Below are positions 9,435 through 19,926 of a stretch of 64,000 nucleotides of DNA, one piece after another; the stretch's first letter is position 1; each line of letters begins with the position of its first letter. A program made the position numbers and the translations under genes. The stretch comes from Spirometra erinaceieuropaei (taxonomy: Eukaryota; Platyhelminthes; Cestoda; Diphyllobothriidea; Diphyllobothriidae): the NCBI GenBank assembly GCA_902702965.1, contig CACRXP010000159.1:138180-202179 (forward strand), in the 5' to 3' direction. The notes under the pieces were generated by a model, which saw nothing but the letters and a program-made list of their open reading frames with translations, had not been told where the DNA came from and did no database searches.

Positions 9435-11224
9435 TTCGCAGATAAAGGTGATGGTGGCACCAGGAGTGCAGTATTCATAGCACGTGGGACCGTATGCGCA
9501 CTACAATTAACAGTTCTCGCAATCACCGCTGGGGTCGTAATTGATGCGGTGGTGGCTTGTCGATCCGAGTCCGAGTCGTTAAATGCCGCGATTTTGTCAT
9601 CCGTGCTGGAAAATCGCAACACGGAATAGGGTACCGGGAGGTCATTGTGTTTGTTGATGGATTGCGGGCCTGAGAACCATGACTCGAGCAGCTCGCGGCT
9701 CACGCGGTTGTCACCCCTTGCGAGGGTTTCGGCCTCTTGAAATTTGAAAATATGGCCGGGTCCCGTCGAGTGTGCCGCCACCTGAGAGTTAGCGTCTTCC
9801 CGCCTCACTGCCGCTGCGTGCTCGGCAATTCGCGTACGGAGTAATCTCCCAGTTTCTCCGACATAATTGCTTTGTCCGCAACTACACCAGATCCGGTAAA
9901 CGACTCCAGACGTTTCCTGCCGTGGCAGCGGGTCTTTTGGCCTCATGACTTGGCGCCTAATGGTTGCTTCCGGCCTGTGCGCGACCCCAACTCCAAGTGG
10001 AGTGAGTAGACGACTGACAGTTTCCGAGACGTTCTTCACGTACGGAAGAACCCGCCAAAATTTGGGGCTAGTTGGATTTGGTCTATGGTGTCCTTTTCGT
10101 ATGCACTGGTTGACAAAATTGCGCGGGTAACCGTTGGCTCTCATTACCCGTCGAAGATATTGTAATTCAGCAACCTTGTCTTCCATTTCACTGCAGTACG
10201 TCTCAACGCGCCGGTATAGCGCCCTTATGCAACTGCGTTTGTAGCTGATCGGGTGGTTGCTATTGAAGTTCAGTATTTGCGTCCTATTCGTCGCTTTTCT
10301 GAACAATTTGCGGCAGACGAGGACATCCAGGAAGGCCAGCTGATGATTTTCCTCCTCCTCTATCGTAAATTGAATGTTCGGGAAGACGACGTTGAGTTGT
10401 TCTTTGAATGTCAGCACCTGATCCCGTTCGACGACGACGAAGGTGTCATCCACATACCGAGCCCAAAATTTCGGTCTGTGATGTCGGAAAATCAGCGACT
10501 CCAGCCGTTGTAGGACCGCCTCGGCTATGAGTCCCGAAATCGGCGAACCCATTGGCGTTCACTTCACCTGCTCATAGATTGTTCTGTCGAACGTAAAGTA
10601 CGTCTTGAGACAGAACTTCAGGAGCTGGGTGATTTGGGCGTGTCCAAGGCGATTCTCCGTTTCGTCGTATTTCTCTCGTAGGAGTAGTTCGATGGTCTCG
10701 ACTGACAGGTCCTGCGGGATAGAAGTAAAAAGGAACGTGATATCAAAGGAAACCATGATATCGCTTGGCAGGAGACTTACTCCCTTAAGTTTCTCCAAGA
10801 ATTGCGTTGACGAGCTGACTGTGGTGTTTGAATCGGAGGTCAGAAACTTGGGATGTTGGAACGGCCACTTTACCCGTCGGTAGGCTGGAGTCGTATTTGT
10901 GATTGATATGGCTGTTGTAAAGTTACAATAAGTAGACATTCACTGTGAACTTAATTGTAGGGCAAAAAGTGGGCCGAGCGTCAAAACGGTCTCACCTGAT
11001 CGCTGATTAGGTAGATAACAAATGCTCTCCTGATGAATTAAATCCCCGGGGTTCGGTTCCAACGTGCGGCTGCATGCTTCGCAAAACCATCGTCCAGAAT
11101 GGGATCTGCGTTGAGGGGCGCGAAGCGTCTGCGACCACAAATCAACAAACAGCCACTGTTGAAACTGTACCCGTGGTTGCTCTTGCTTTCGCTGTCCACA
11201 CCACGGAAGCTTCATCGGCGACAT
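9410..11224 (-). pseudogene. Penelope RT / GIY-YIG endonuclease ORF with two in-frame TGA codons
   Basis: Three successive open stretches (11,224-10,940, 10,939-10,559 and 10,552-9,410) lie in one frame of 605 codons, separated only by TGA at 10,940-10,942 and TGA at 10,559-10,561. RT motifs are all readable: SFDITFLFTSIP (motif A), TPMGSPISGL (motif B), FWARYVDDTFVVV (YVDD active site), and NHQLAFLDVLV. In the last stretch the GIY-YIG domain starts at about residue 216 (GVVYRI), with a WCSCG cysteine pair, YVGETGR at 230-236 and the glutamate/asparagine region LESWFSGPQSINKH at about 289-302. TGA at 10,559 falls where a glycine (GGA) would be expected before TPMGSP, so it looks like a point nonsense mutation. 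No frameshift was seen; this is a fairly young dead copy. The N-terminal start is uncertain. Confidence 0.9.
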
Positions 11225-11814
11225 TCAACACGCTCCGCTTGCATCCTCCACTCGACAGTCTCAACCCTAGCAGGCACCCGCCGTCTCGGTGATTAGTGCA
11301 TCGGCACCGTTTACAGATACCTCGATGATCAGCCTTTTACTTTTCATGACTTTTGGTCACCGGTGCTGAATTTACTGATGCACTGTAATTTTGCATCGTT
11401 ATTGCAGCTGAGCAGGTTGTTCCTTGCCCACTTAATGCCTACTTCTCTTTTTCAATGCTCAAAGTGGCCTCTGTGTGCATTCGCCCGACTCTGATTTGAA
11501 TTTCACTGTATACCCATGAGCCATCTCCAGACATCTTGACTTTGTCCTGCCATCGAATGGTAATAGGTGTGAGCGTAAAGTGTGAGACCGATGTGGCGTA
11601 AGTCACTGCTGTACTCTTTGGCGACGACATCCATGTTGTCTACGTTGAACAACCCACCACCCAGCAGATCTATGATCATGTACGATTTATGAGACGACAA
11701 CTTTTAAACTTCTTAGGCAGTCAAGTAAAAATTTGTGAGGTATGGGGAACTGCGGCCATGAAAACTATAATTAAATACCTATAAGCGTCTCATTTAAGCA
11801 AGAGAGGCTGACTA
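11225..11814. other. Unassigned spacer
   Basis: Minus-strand frames of 63-65 codons at 11,439-11,700 show no recognisable domain. No upstream Penelope terminal repeat or ribozyme core was found here. The segment just above 11,225 could still belong to the element's 5' region. Confidence 0.3.
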
Positions 11815-12024
11815 TACTAAAATCTTCTGGTGGGACTCAGTACAAACCAATATAGGCAGAATGGTACTACCGACAAAGACAAGGGAGACTGGAATAGCTA
11901 TTTCTGGCTCATTAGGCTTCGTCAGCCAGTCATACCCAACCCCGAGGTGTGGTACACCTGGGGCTCGATCGCACGACCTGCTAGTTAGAAGCCCAACGCC
12001 TCTAACCGCTGAGCCACGGGGTCG
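11815..12024 (-). mobile_element. tRNA-derived SINE
   Basis: On the minus strand a tRNA-like head is clear. A-box TGGCTCAGCGG (12,016-12,006) fits TRGYNNANNNG, and B-box GATCGAGCC (11,970-11,962) fits GWTCRANNC, at tRNA-like spacing. The head is followed by a non-tRNA body (ACACCTCGGGGTTGGGTATG and onward) running to about 11,815. Flanking target repeats were not identified. It is not annotated as a functional tRNA because no proper acceptor stem or anticodon arm can be assembled. The polymerase III promoter boxes are intact by eye. Confidence 0.65.
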
Positions 12025-13081
12025 CTGTCCTGTCGGTTGCGATCGGGAATTCAAAATGGTAGGGGGGCGCTCATTGACGAGTGAGTTCCGTAAAAAGAAG
12101 GTCGGTGAGTGTCCCTCGACAACAAACCCATATGTTCAGCTGATTAGATTAATGCACTCGTTGTGCACAATTATGCTAAATTTGGGGAAACGACCGTTTC
12201 ATTGCACTTCCTCCCATCGTTCCTATCTGGAGCCCAGTGCATTCTGCTCAGAACTGAGGTAGTGATCACGTCCTAAGACGAGAGACTATCGCAAACCCCA
12301 AATGAATTGCTGATTGCGACAAGTGACGTATGACTGTCTTTCAGCGCCAAATATCTGTGCCGCCGGCGTTAGAACGTGAGAGATCCCTTTGGGTTATGTC
12401 AAAGATGAGATTATAATCGCCTTCAGTGGCAGCTACGGTCGAACTCCCTGATCCTGATTATATTTAAAGTCTCCGCAGCAGTCACTCTCTGAAGGCTAAG
12501 TAGGCTAATAAGGTAAGATGTACATATAATTAAGACGCTTTTGTTTTGTTCTTTAGGAGGCAGGTTCGATCTTCCCGCAGATACTTGTGCCTCAATTCTT
12601 ACATAATACTCCAAACTGCATCAGGAATTGGTGAAGTCTGTAATTTGTCTATCAACTGGCAAATATATTTGTAAGAGATTAACAATTGGAGGCCCAAACT
12701 GAAAACTTAAAAACTGGAATGGCCAGTCGGATTTGAACTGTCCACTGTTAGATTTCGAACAGAGTACTCACAATCCGAGCCATTTTAGTGGTCGTCTATA
12801 TGATGAAAATCCTTCTTTAGATATATGAGTTTCCGGTGGCGAAAAGTCGCTTCCAATAAAGAACGACTTTAAGTAATATATTCTGTTTAGTTTTATTTTC
12901 ATTTCACCAAATTTTGTATATAAATATTATAGCAATATGAATTCTTATAATTTGGTACCAGATATGTATCTAGGAAAGCATTTTAAAACAATGACCGCAT
13001 TCTTCAAATAGCCTATGAATATCGGTGACAGTAACGCGCGATTGCGAAATCATATGCGGTGGCCGTCAGTTTGTGAACAGT
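12025..13081. other. Mostly unassigned AT-rich spacer before RTE-like copy A
   Basis: Apart from the tRNA-like remnant at 12,720-12,795, I see no coding or repeat signal. Open frames are short. Confidence 0.3.
12720..12795 (-). repeat. Possible tRNA-like SINE remnant
   Basis: The minus strand contains a perfect B-box-like GTTCAAATC (within 12,729-12,738) and, upstream, a weak A-box-like TGGCTCGGATT (about 12,782-12,772) with one mismatch at the invariant A. Spacing is tRNA-like but no cloverleaf can be completed. It may be a chance match. Confidence 0.3.
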
Positions 13082-13974
13082 GGTGCAGGGGTGTCCAGTT
13101 GTGGGTTCACGTGACGGTCGTAGTAGGTCGCTCACTTGCTCGTAGGTGTTGACTACGCCTTGCGTCAATTTACTAGCACCCAACTCTTACATGTGGCTCC
13201 CCAAAGGTAGGCCCTGCCAAGCGGCCACACCCCCGTAATCGCCTCAACCGACGGGCAAAACCAGGTGAGGGTATCTGTGTCCATCTGCGCACAAGGTAAC
13301 TCGGCTCCGGTGGCCGCCTCAGCATCTCCGGGATGAGGCGCCGTCTGTAACACCGCAGAAGGCCACAATGTAAGTGAGCCACCAGGTAAGCGAACATTGC
13401 ACTGTTAGATTGCTATTTGCCTGCTTGTTTGTGTTTGTCATAGTTAAAAACTTAACGCCGTCCGTTGAACTTCCGCTGTTGCCTTTGCTTTTTGCTGTTC
13501 TTGACTGCCTGCATTTTGTCTGTTTGCTCGTATCCGTCCTTATTGTAACGTAAATGCCGTTCTGTTGAATTTGTCTATTCACCACTTATATTTCAGCAAC
13601 CAATTAGCTTAGAGGGGACGGGAAAGATCTGCTTCCCATCGCTCTAACCTTTCCTCATCCCCCCTCCCCCCCCCCCTTCCAAGCCGTACAGCGATGTCGT
13701 AGGCAGGCCCAGGCTAACTCGGGCCGTTCTCCCGCTAAACAAAATTCTTGGCTCATAGTGGAGTTCGGCAGCCGTCTATGAAAAACTCAGCAGGCCTATT
13801 TAGGGAGCACTCCTCACTCCCGCGAGGGGGAAGGGGCTAGAAAATGTGCCCTAAACAAATGCAGGATCCATGCCGTCTGCAGGCTGACCGTGGCCGCAAA
13901 CGCAAAACAAATGGTCGAAACAACTAAATCAGAAAAAACACTATTTCTTCCCCCTCCCCACCGTCCCACCCCAA

Positions 13975-16109
13975 CCTCCCAGTTGTTGCTGCTGCTGCCG
14001 CCGCCGCCGCCACCGCTGACGAGAACGCCTCCGGGGAGAACCGATGGTGTAAACTGCGTGACACAGTCCAGTCGACGGCGCTGGCCGTCCTCGTTCGGGC
14101 ACGCCGCCAACATCGGGACTGACTCGATAACAACGACGCCGCCATCAGCAACCTGATTGGCGAAAACAACCGCCTGCACAAAGCCTACGTCAACCGCCCC
14201 ACCAACGTCTTCACCGACATTGAAACTGTCTACCGTCCCACAGCCAAAGGAACCGCTCTTCTTCTCAGCGCCGACGGAAGTACCCTATTTACTGAGAAGA
14301 CACTAATTCTACAGAGATGGGCCGAGCACTTCAGAGACGTCCTCAACCGTCCCTCCACCATCTCCGACGCCGCTGGCGCCCGTCTGCCTCAAGTGGAGAC
14401 CAAAGCCGACCTCGACCTCGCGTCCCTCTCCACGAAACCATCAGGGCCGTGCAGCGGCTCTCCAGCGGAAAAGTGCCCAAATCGAACGTGATCCCTGCTG
14501 AAATCTACAAGCACGGTGGCCCCCAACTCATGGACCACCTGACGGCGCTCTTCCAGGAGATCTGGAGTCGAGGAGAAGTACCGCGGGATCTCAAGGACGC
14601 CACAATCGTCCATTTTTATAAGCTGAAAGGCAACCGCCAGCTCTGCGATAACCATCGAGGCATCTCCTTGCTGAGCATCACTGGAAGGATCTTTGCTCGA
14701 ATCCTTCTCAACCGCCTGAACAACCATCTGGAACAGGGTCCACTGCGGGAAAGTCAGAGCGGCTTCGTCGTCATCTTGGGACCACAGACGATCTTCGCCG
14801 CCCACCAACTGCAGGAGAAGTGTCAAGAGGTGAGGATCCACCTCTACCCTCTTCAGTCTTATGTTCTCTGTCATGCTGTTAGACGCCTACGGTGACGAAC
14901 GCCCCGGGATCCGCGTCGCCTACAGGACGGACGGCCACCTCCTCAATCAGCGGCAGATGCACTTCCAATCCGCGTGCATCCACAACCATCGTCCACGAAC
15001 TTCCGTTCGCCGATGACTGCGCTATCAACGCCACCTCAGAAGGAGACATGCAAAGGAGGATGGATCTCCTCTCCACCGCCTGAGAAAACTTCGGCCTGAT
15101 CATTAACACGGAGAAGACGGTGGTCACGCACCAACCGCCACCCGGCGCTGCTTACGTCGCATACGTCGCCCAACTGCAAATGGTGGACAACTTCACGCAT
15201 CTGGGCAGCATACTCTCCCGCACCACCAAGATCGACGATGAAGTGGCCCGCAGGATTTCCAAAGCCAGCCAAGTCTTCGGCCGTCTGCAGTACACAATCT
15301 GGCATTGTTACGGTCTCCAGCTCAACACCAAATTCAAGATGTGTAAGGCAGTCATTCTGCCGACGCTGCTGTATGGAGTAGAGACCTGGATGGTGTACAT
15401 GAAGCAAGCACGTAGACTCAACCACTTCCACCTCAGTTGTCTTCGACGGATACTGAAGCTTAGGTGGTAGGACCGGATCCCAGACAGAGACGTACTGGAG
15501 CGGGCGGGAATCCTCAGCATCCTACAACTACAACTGCGCTGGAGCGGCCGCGTCGTGCGGATGGACGACAAGAGGATACCCAAAGAAATCTTCTTTGGCG
15601 ATGTTGGGACGGGTTCACGCCGACATGGAGGTCAAGGCCGGCGCTACAAGCATACCCTGAAAACTTCCCTGAAGCGCATGCAGATCAACCCAGCCAAATG
15701 GGAAGACCTCGCCCGAGACCGACCGACCTGGGGGAAGGCATTGATAATAGGCGCAGCGATCTACGAAGCCGACCGCATCACGGCAGCCAAAGCCAAACGT
15801 GAGGCTTTCAAATCTCAGCTGCCGCTGCTGCTGCCGCCGCCGCCGCCGCCTCACAACGCCAGCTCCCAACCGCCTCGAATGTGTCCATGGTGTCAATGGA
15901 CGTTCCGGGCGCCAACTGGATTTTTTGGACACCTCTGGACCAACTGCAGTACCCGGACTGCACCAACCGTCGTCTCTCCGTCCACCTCTCCTCGCCTTCC
16001 ACACCAGCAAAAATCAACTCCCCTGGCGGAGGGGCGCTCACCGATCGATCTTACAGAACTTGTCCGTTTCGCTCTGCCTTACGGACTGGTGGGCTGGGGG
16101 CCAGGCTAA
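13975..16109 (+). pseudogene. RTE-like RT remnant with C-terminal zinc finger (copy A)
   Basis: Frames cover ENRWCKLRDTVQ (about 14,035), ALLLSADGSTLFTEK (about 14,255), FKSNVIPAEIYKHGGPQL-like sequence (about 14,480-14,530), DATIVHFYKLKGNRQLCDNH (14,600-14,655), GISLLSITGRIFARIL, then after a 207-bp deletion FADDCAINATSEGDM in another frame (about 15,010), and [30 protein letters not shown] (15,405-15,460). A stop (TAG) follows KLRW at 15,465-15,470. The tail contains a C2HC finger, CPWC...H...C, at 15,882-15,947. At least one frameshift before FADD and two stops (after STA near 15,081 and after RW near 15,470) are shared with copy B. Motif A (LTKAFD) and the GVKQGCVL motif are lost in this copy. 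Confidence 0.85.
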
Positions 16110-16902
16110 AACGACCCCTTCTTAACGTGACCTACGACACTCACGCATTTGAGGTGTACGCCACTCAGTCCCGTTGTGTGAAATCCTGGCGTTTGTGTTT
16201 GGGGGGCCAGGTCGTGCACGTGGCGCACGTACACAAGATCACTAGACATGGCAGTTACCGCGCCCATTCCCCGCACCTGTCAACTGACAGGCTCAGACAG
16301 TGACTGGTGACTGGGAATGGGAAGGGAGAGTGCGGTCGCCGGCCCAGCGCATTTTCCTCACTATAAACAATCTGACGCTCTTAAAGATATCACGGTGCGC
16401 TAAAAGCCTTGGCTTGGAATGTTGCCAACTAATGGGGTAACTTGGGTCTCGCAGTCGACCCAGTGTTGTGTGCTTGTGTGGAGTGGCCGGCTGGTGGCCT
16501 AAGAGTCGGGTTGCAATGGCTCCTACCTAATGTGGCACTATGGCAATTCCTCTCCGTGGGATCCGAGCCAGGTGTGACGGCACGCTTAAGTGCGGCTTCG
16601 GCTAGTCACCCTTTTGTTGTTGGTAAAAAGCCTGGTCGTTTTGTGTGTGGACCGGAGGGTGTGGAGTGGAGCGTCAAGGTGCGGGCTCGATCGCGCCATC
16701 CACATGCGCCCCCACCCGCCTCCGCCTTCTTGACTATGTCTTGACACCTGGTTCAGGTGGGGGAGGAAGAGAGAGTGCGGTAGGTGCTGCACAAGTCTGT
16801 TCTCACCATAAACTAGATCACGCGCAAGTCACCGTGCCTGCTGCATTTTGTTGTGGAGCACACGGTGGACGTCGTCAGCAACGACGATCGAACTGTCACC
16901 TT
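16110..16902 (+). repeat. 3' block of the RTE-like subfamily
   Basis: This non-coding tail is conserved with 38,720-38,875 plus 40,080-40,705 (copy B), and a diverged copy lies at about 25,480-25,980. Landmarks are CTTAACGTGACCTACG, CGCGCCCATTCCCCGCACC, CACTATAAACAATCTGACGC, CAGTCGACCCAGTGTTGTG and CGCGCAAGTCACCGTGCCTG. A short relative of the 16,029-16,090 stretch (ACCGATCG...TGCCTTACGG) recurs at 19,047-19,115. Open frames inside are not conserved and are not treated as genes. It could be the 3' UTR of the element or an independent repeat co-mobilised with it. Confidence 0.65.
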
Positions 16903-19900
16903 GTTAACAATCGCATATTTGCACAGTGCCTTCTAGGGAATGTGGTCATGCGTCTGGAACAGTTATCTGTCAAAAATGAAAAAAATGCTTCAACATGCAC
17001 AATGACGGGTCGTTGATATTTTACACAGAATGAAGTTCTGAAATTCAGTTTGGAGTTCAAGCTATTTCCAAATCTCGATGAATTCCACAACTCCTTGATA
17101 CTTTGGCTTCCGAATGGTCATGGTGATTTGGTCAATATGACTGCTGTTAATGAAAATTGTTTTGGGAGGTGATGGCAGCTTTACCACGAGTTGGTTTGTG
17201 CAAAGAATACCTTACGCAACATTTAACTTGGTGACATTCATCATGATTCATTTGCACGATAAGATAAAAATTATTGGAGCTCAGCCTATGAGCGGTGACT
17301 TGAACCGACGACTGTCCATGCCACAGAAGTACACACGCTGACACGAAATAAACAATGTTAAGAGAAGTTTTCTCTCTTATTAAGGAGAATTGAGCCATTG
17401 ACGTTGAAGATGTGTTTATTGCGTCGAAGTCACAATTATTTGCACGTCAGGATCCTTTAAATATATCTACGAATTGGTGCAGCGTGAAAACTAAATGCTG
17501 GATCCGCGATAGATAAACCCTGTCCTTCCCCTCAGGCACCGCGTACCAGCAGTACGGAAATTGTGAGACACATTACAACCCCTGACGTGGCACGTAGACT
17601 CCTTGCAAGTCTACTACATGTCTATTTGTCTCTATGTACACCAGCCTAACTCCAGGAAAGGGCTAAATTACCTCCCGTGTCATGATTTTAAGGAGTCATT
17701 ATGGTCCAGAAGCGTGGGAGACTTATCAGAGTGCAAACATTGAGCGCTGGGTTATTTTGGAAAAGTTTGCTCTATTTTTGACTCCAATATTTTTGTTTTC
17801 TTACGTCAGATACCAGAAAACCAGCTAGGGATAATGAAATATTGCGGATTGCCTGATTTGGCTTGGTACCTAATCTACGGCACGCTGTATATTTACCTGA
17901 TTGTACATCTAGGCTTAACGTAAACATGCAACCCCTTTCCGGGAGCCGCAGTACGGATATATGGAAAAATGTGTTACCTGTAGGTCTAAAGCGTCTTTTT
18001 AAGACTCATATTTGTTTCAAAAGGTTTTGACTTCATGTTGGATCAGGGGCAGGGGACTTGCATTTTTATATTAGGGCCGCTGTGGTACGCATGCCTACCG
18101 AGTTTAAAAGCCCTGCTTTTAACTGTCGCACTTAGATTTTAAAATGCCTATTTTTCTAGAAAGGTGCGCATTTCATATCATTGTAAGCTGCGTAATCATT
18201 GACGTGCGCTGACCTTCAGCATATCAACAAACTCTCAATAGTCTTGAAGAGAATACACTAGGCACGAATTCGCTACTTGAGCTGAGGGAAATTACTGAAG
18301 TCGGAAATTCACAAACGCGATCAGAATAGGGTGGCTTACTTCAACTACACACATGTTTGCTAATTAATTCGCCTAATATCTGAGCCTGAGAGTATAGGAA
18401 CTCGGCAGGTTTGTGGAACATTGTCAAAGGATTTTATTTTTAAGATCAAACGAAGTCCCTGTTAGTATATTAGCTACGAGCAAAACAATTAAAATGGCGT
18501 TAAATGGAAAAAATGGTGAGTTTAGGGAGCGCTGGATGTCTAACATGTTGACATCTGACCAGAATTTGCAGTCATATTTTGTTTTTTCAACACAGGAAGA
18601 CTGCCTGAATTCACAGCCATTTCAATTCGAGCAACGACTGCCAATGGTGCATGTTTTGCCAGGTGATGGCACGAGTTTTCCTGACCTTTTGTCATGTCCG
18701 CGGAAAAACAAATCATTCCGAATTACAAAGGCGGTTGACGCAATAAGGCTAGTTAATGTTGTAATTTTAGAAAATATTACAACGTCTCCAACTGTTATGC
18801 TGTATATTTTGGTCACCTTTTGATATTGTTTACGGTCCGGTTTGTTTTGATGGTTCATTGTTCCAGGCTGATTCGTTGTCCGTATTCATCCCAAAACTGC
18901 CCATAATCTATAAATGAGCTTAGCTTTCCTCACCAACATCAAAGCAGCAAATTCTCCTATCAAAAGGTACACCATAAAATCGCACAAGAGGAAGATAGGT
19001 CAATAATTATTGCATTTGTTAAAGTATAACGGTTTGTAAACAATGTTAGGGGGCGCCTACCGATCGTTCATATGGAACTCACTCGTTCCGTTGTGCCTTA
19101 CGGGCTCTCGCTCGAGCCCAACCAGCAGCCGCACAGCAACGCATAATATAGGCAGCATGTTATTACATCAGAAAGCGCTCTTACTTAGTAACACTTTAGC
19201 CGCTTTATATGAAAAAAATATTAATTCATTGATTATAAACTACATCGATCATTTCCGACCTGCAGATAGTGCAGTCGTGACTTACACGTCGATTTGTTTA
19301 TAGTGAATCGAAGCTAAGCTGCACTTACTTTACTTTCCGCATAATTAGCCTATCCCAAGAAAAGGGCAGAATCATAATAACTGGATGCGGACGCGTGCCC
19401 AATACCAGACCAGCGTAATACATATGGTCTAGTCCTAGCTCTATAAGCTCCAGCGTGCAGAAAGCGACCTTGGATTCGACATAAGTAAAAGTGCTAAAAG
19501 TATCATATTTTAATGGCTTTACTCATCGCAACCTTAAGTGAAAAACAGCCTATCCGCTCGATTAATAGACCTAAACATCTTGAATTTCGGCTCTCCGTGA
19601 GAGTTAGATGCTATTTTGCCTGTTCTTAATAAGGAAACTGGACGCTGAATTCGAGCGTTATCAATGCCACTAAAACTTACTCTTACATTCTAGCGAAGTT
19701 TCTAACCTTGTCGATTGCGTACAGAATTTAGTGGGTGCACACACAAATGGGACCAACAACGTCGAGCAATCGAAGTGGTGCGCATGCTTGCTCCTTAATA
19801 AATTAAGCCTTTTAAAGGCTGTTGACTAGTAAACGAACTTACTGTGTATACCATGCCCATGATCAAATAATTTTTCATTAAAAACAGTAAGGTATAAGTG

Positions 19901-19926
19901 GATGTATTTAGCTATTTTGCTTCAAA
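16903..19926. other. Largely unassigned AT-rich region upstream of the TMEM121-like gene
   Basis: Apart from a 136-codon orphan ORF (18,413-18,823) and a short repeat at 19,047-19,115 related to the RTE-like 3' block, no domain, RNA gene or element was recognised. Splice-like sites are common but do not connect recognisable exons. Confidence 0.35.
18413..18823 (+). CDS. Hypothetical 136-residue ORF, unrecognised
   Basis: A single open frame of 136 codons in AT-rich sequence, with a second in-frame ATG that would give a shorter product starting MALNGKNGEF. The composition is unremarkable, with no signal peptide, and only the last 20 residues are hydrophobic (TVMLYILVTF at the end). I recognise no family. 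Its length slightly exceeds the surrounding chance ORFs, so it may be an exon or nothing. No homologous copy was seen elsewhere in the window. Confidence 0.2.
   Translation: MEHCQRILFLRSNEVPVSILATSKTIKMALNGKNGEFRERWMSNMLTSDQNLQSYFVFSTQEDCLNSQPFQFEQRLPMVHVLPGDGTSFPDLLSCPRKNKSFRITKAVDAIRLVNVVILENITTSPTVMLYILVTF

Larger units (their letters stand above)
9317..11224 (-). mobile_element. Penelope-like retroelement with 3' terminal repeat
   Basis: The element runs on the minus strand. It has an RT plus GIY-YIG endonuclease ORF (11,224 to 9,410) followed by a terminal-repeat segment (9,440 to 9,317). That segment recurs at 29,682-30,030 (two inverted copies) and 60,948-61,065. Shared landmarks of the repeat are GAAGAAGGAGAC-like sequence, a GATCGCTGAGACAAG-like block and CCTGACGTTTC. 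Penelope-like elements are a retroelement class distinct from LINEs and LTR elements, named for telomerase-related RTs linked to GIY-YIG nucleases, and hammerhead ribozymes have been described in their terminal repeats. The 5' boundary is uncertain; I could not find a second, upstream terminal repeat. Confidence 0.85.
13082..16902 (+). mobile_element. RTE-like non-LTR retrotransposon copy A (endonuclease-deleted)
   Basis: Copy A shares its whole layout with copy B (35,553-40,705): a 5' untranslated block beginning GGTGCAGGGGTGTCC; a region with an AGCACTCCTCACTCCC block; a fusion point at about 13,965-13,985 where roughly 1 kb of endonuclease sequence present in copy C is missing; then the RT and a 3' block (16,110-16,902). 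Homology with B stops abruptly at about 13,082 and 16,902, which sets the boundaries. Relative to B, copy A has private deletions of about 129 bp (at about 14,203) and 207 bp (at about 14,847), the latter removing RT motif A. No target-site duplication was convincing. It cannot encode its own mobilisation proteins. Confidence 0.85.

Noticed and set aside
10559..10942. In-frame TGA codons in the Penelope ORF as selenocysteine or recoding
   Set aside because: No recoding element or selenoprotein context; a one-base change from GGA (Gly) explains the second.
13890..14181. Proline-, serine- and alanine-rich ORFs on both strands (also at 23,108-23,387 and 36,404-36,660)
   Set aside because: They are shadows over the alanine-coding low-complexity linker of the RTE-like element and are repeated in all three copies.
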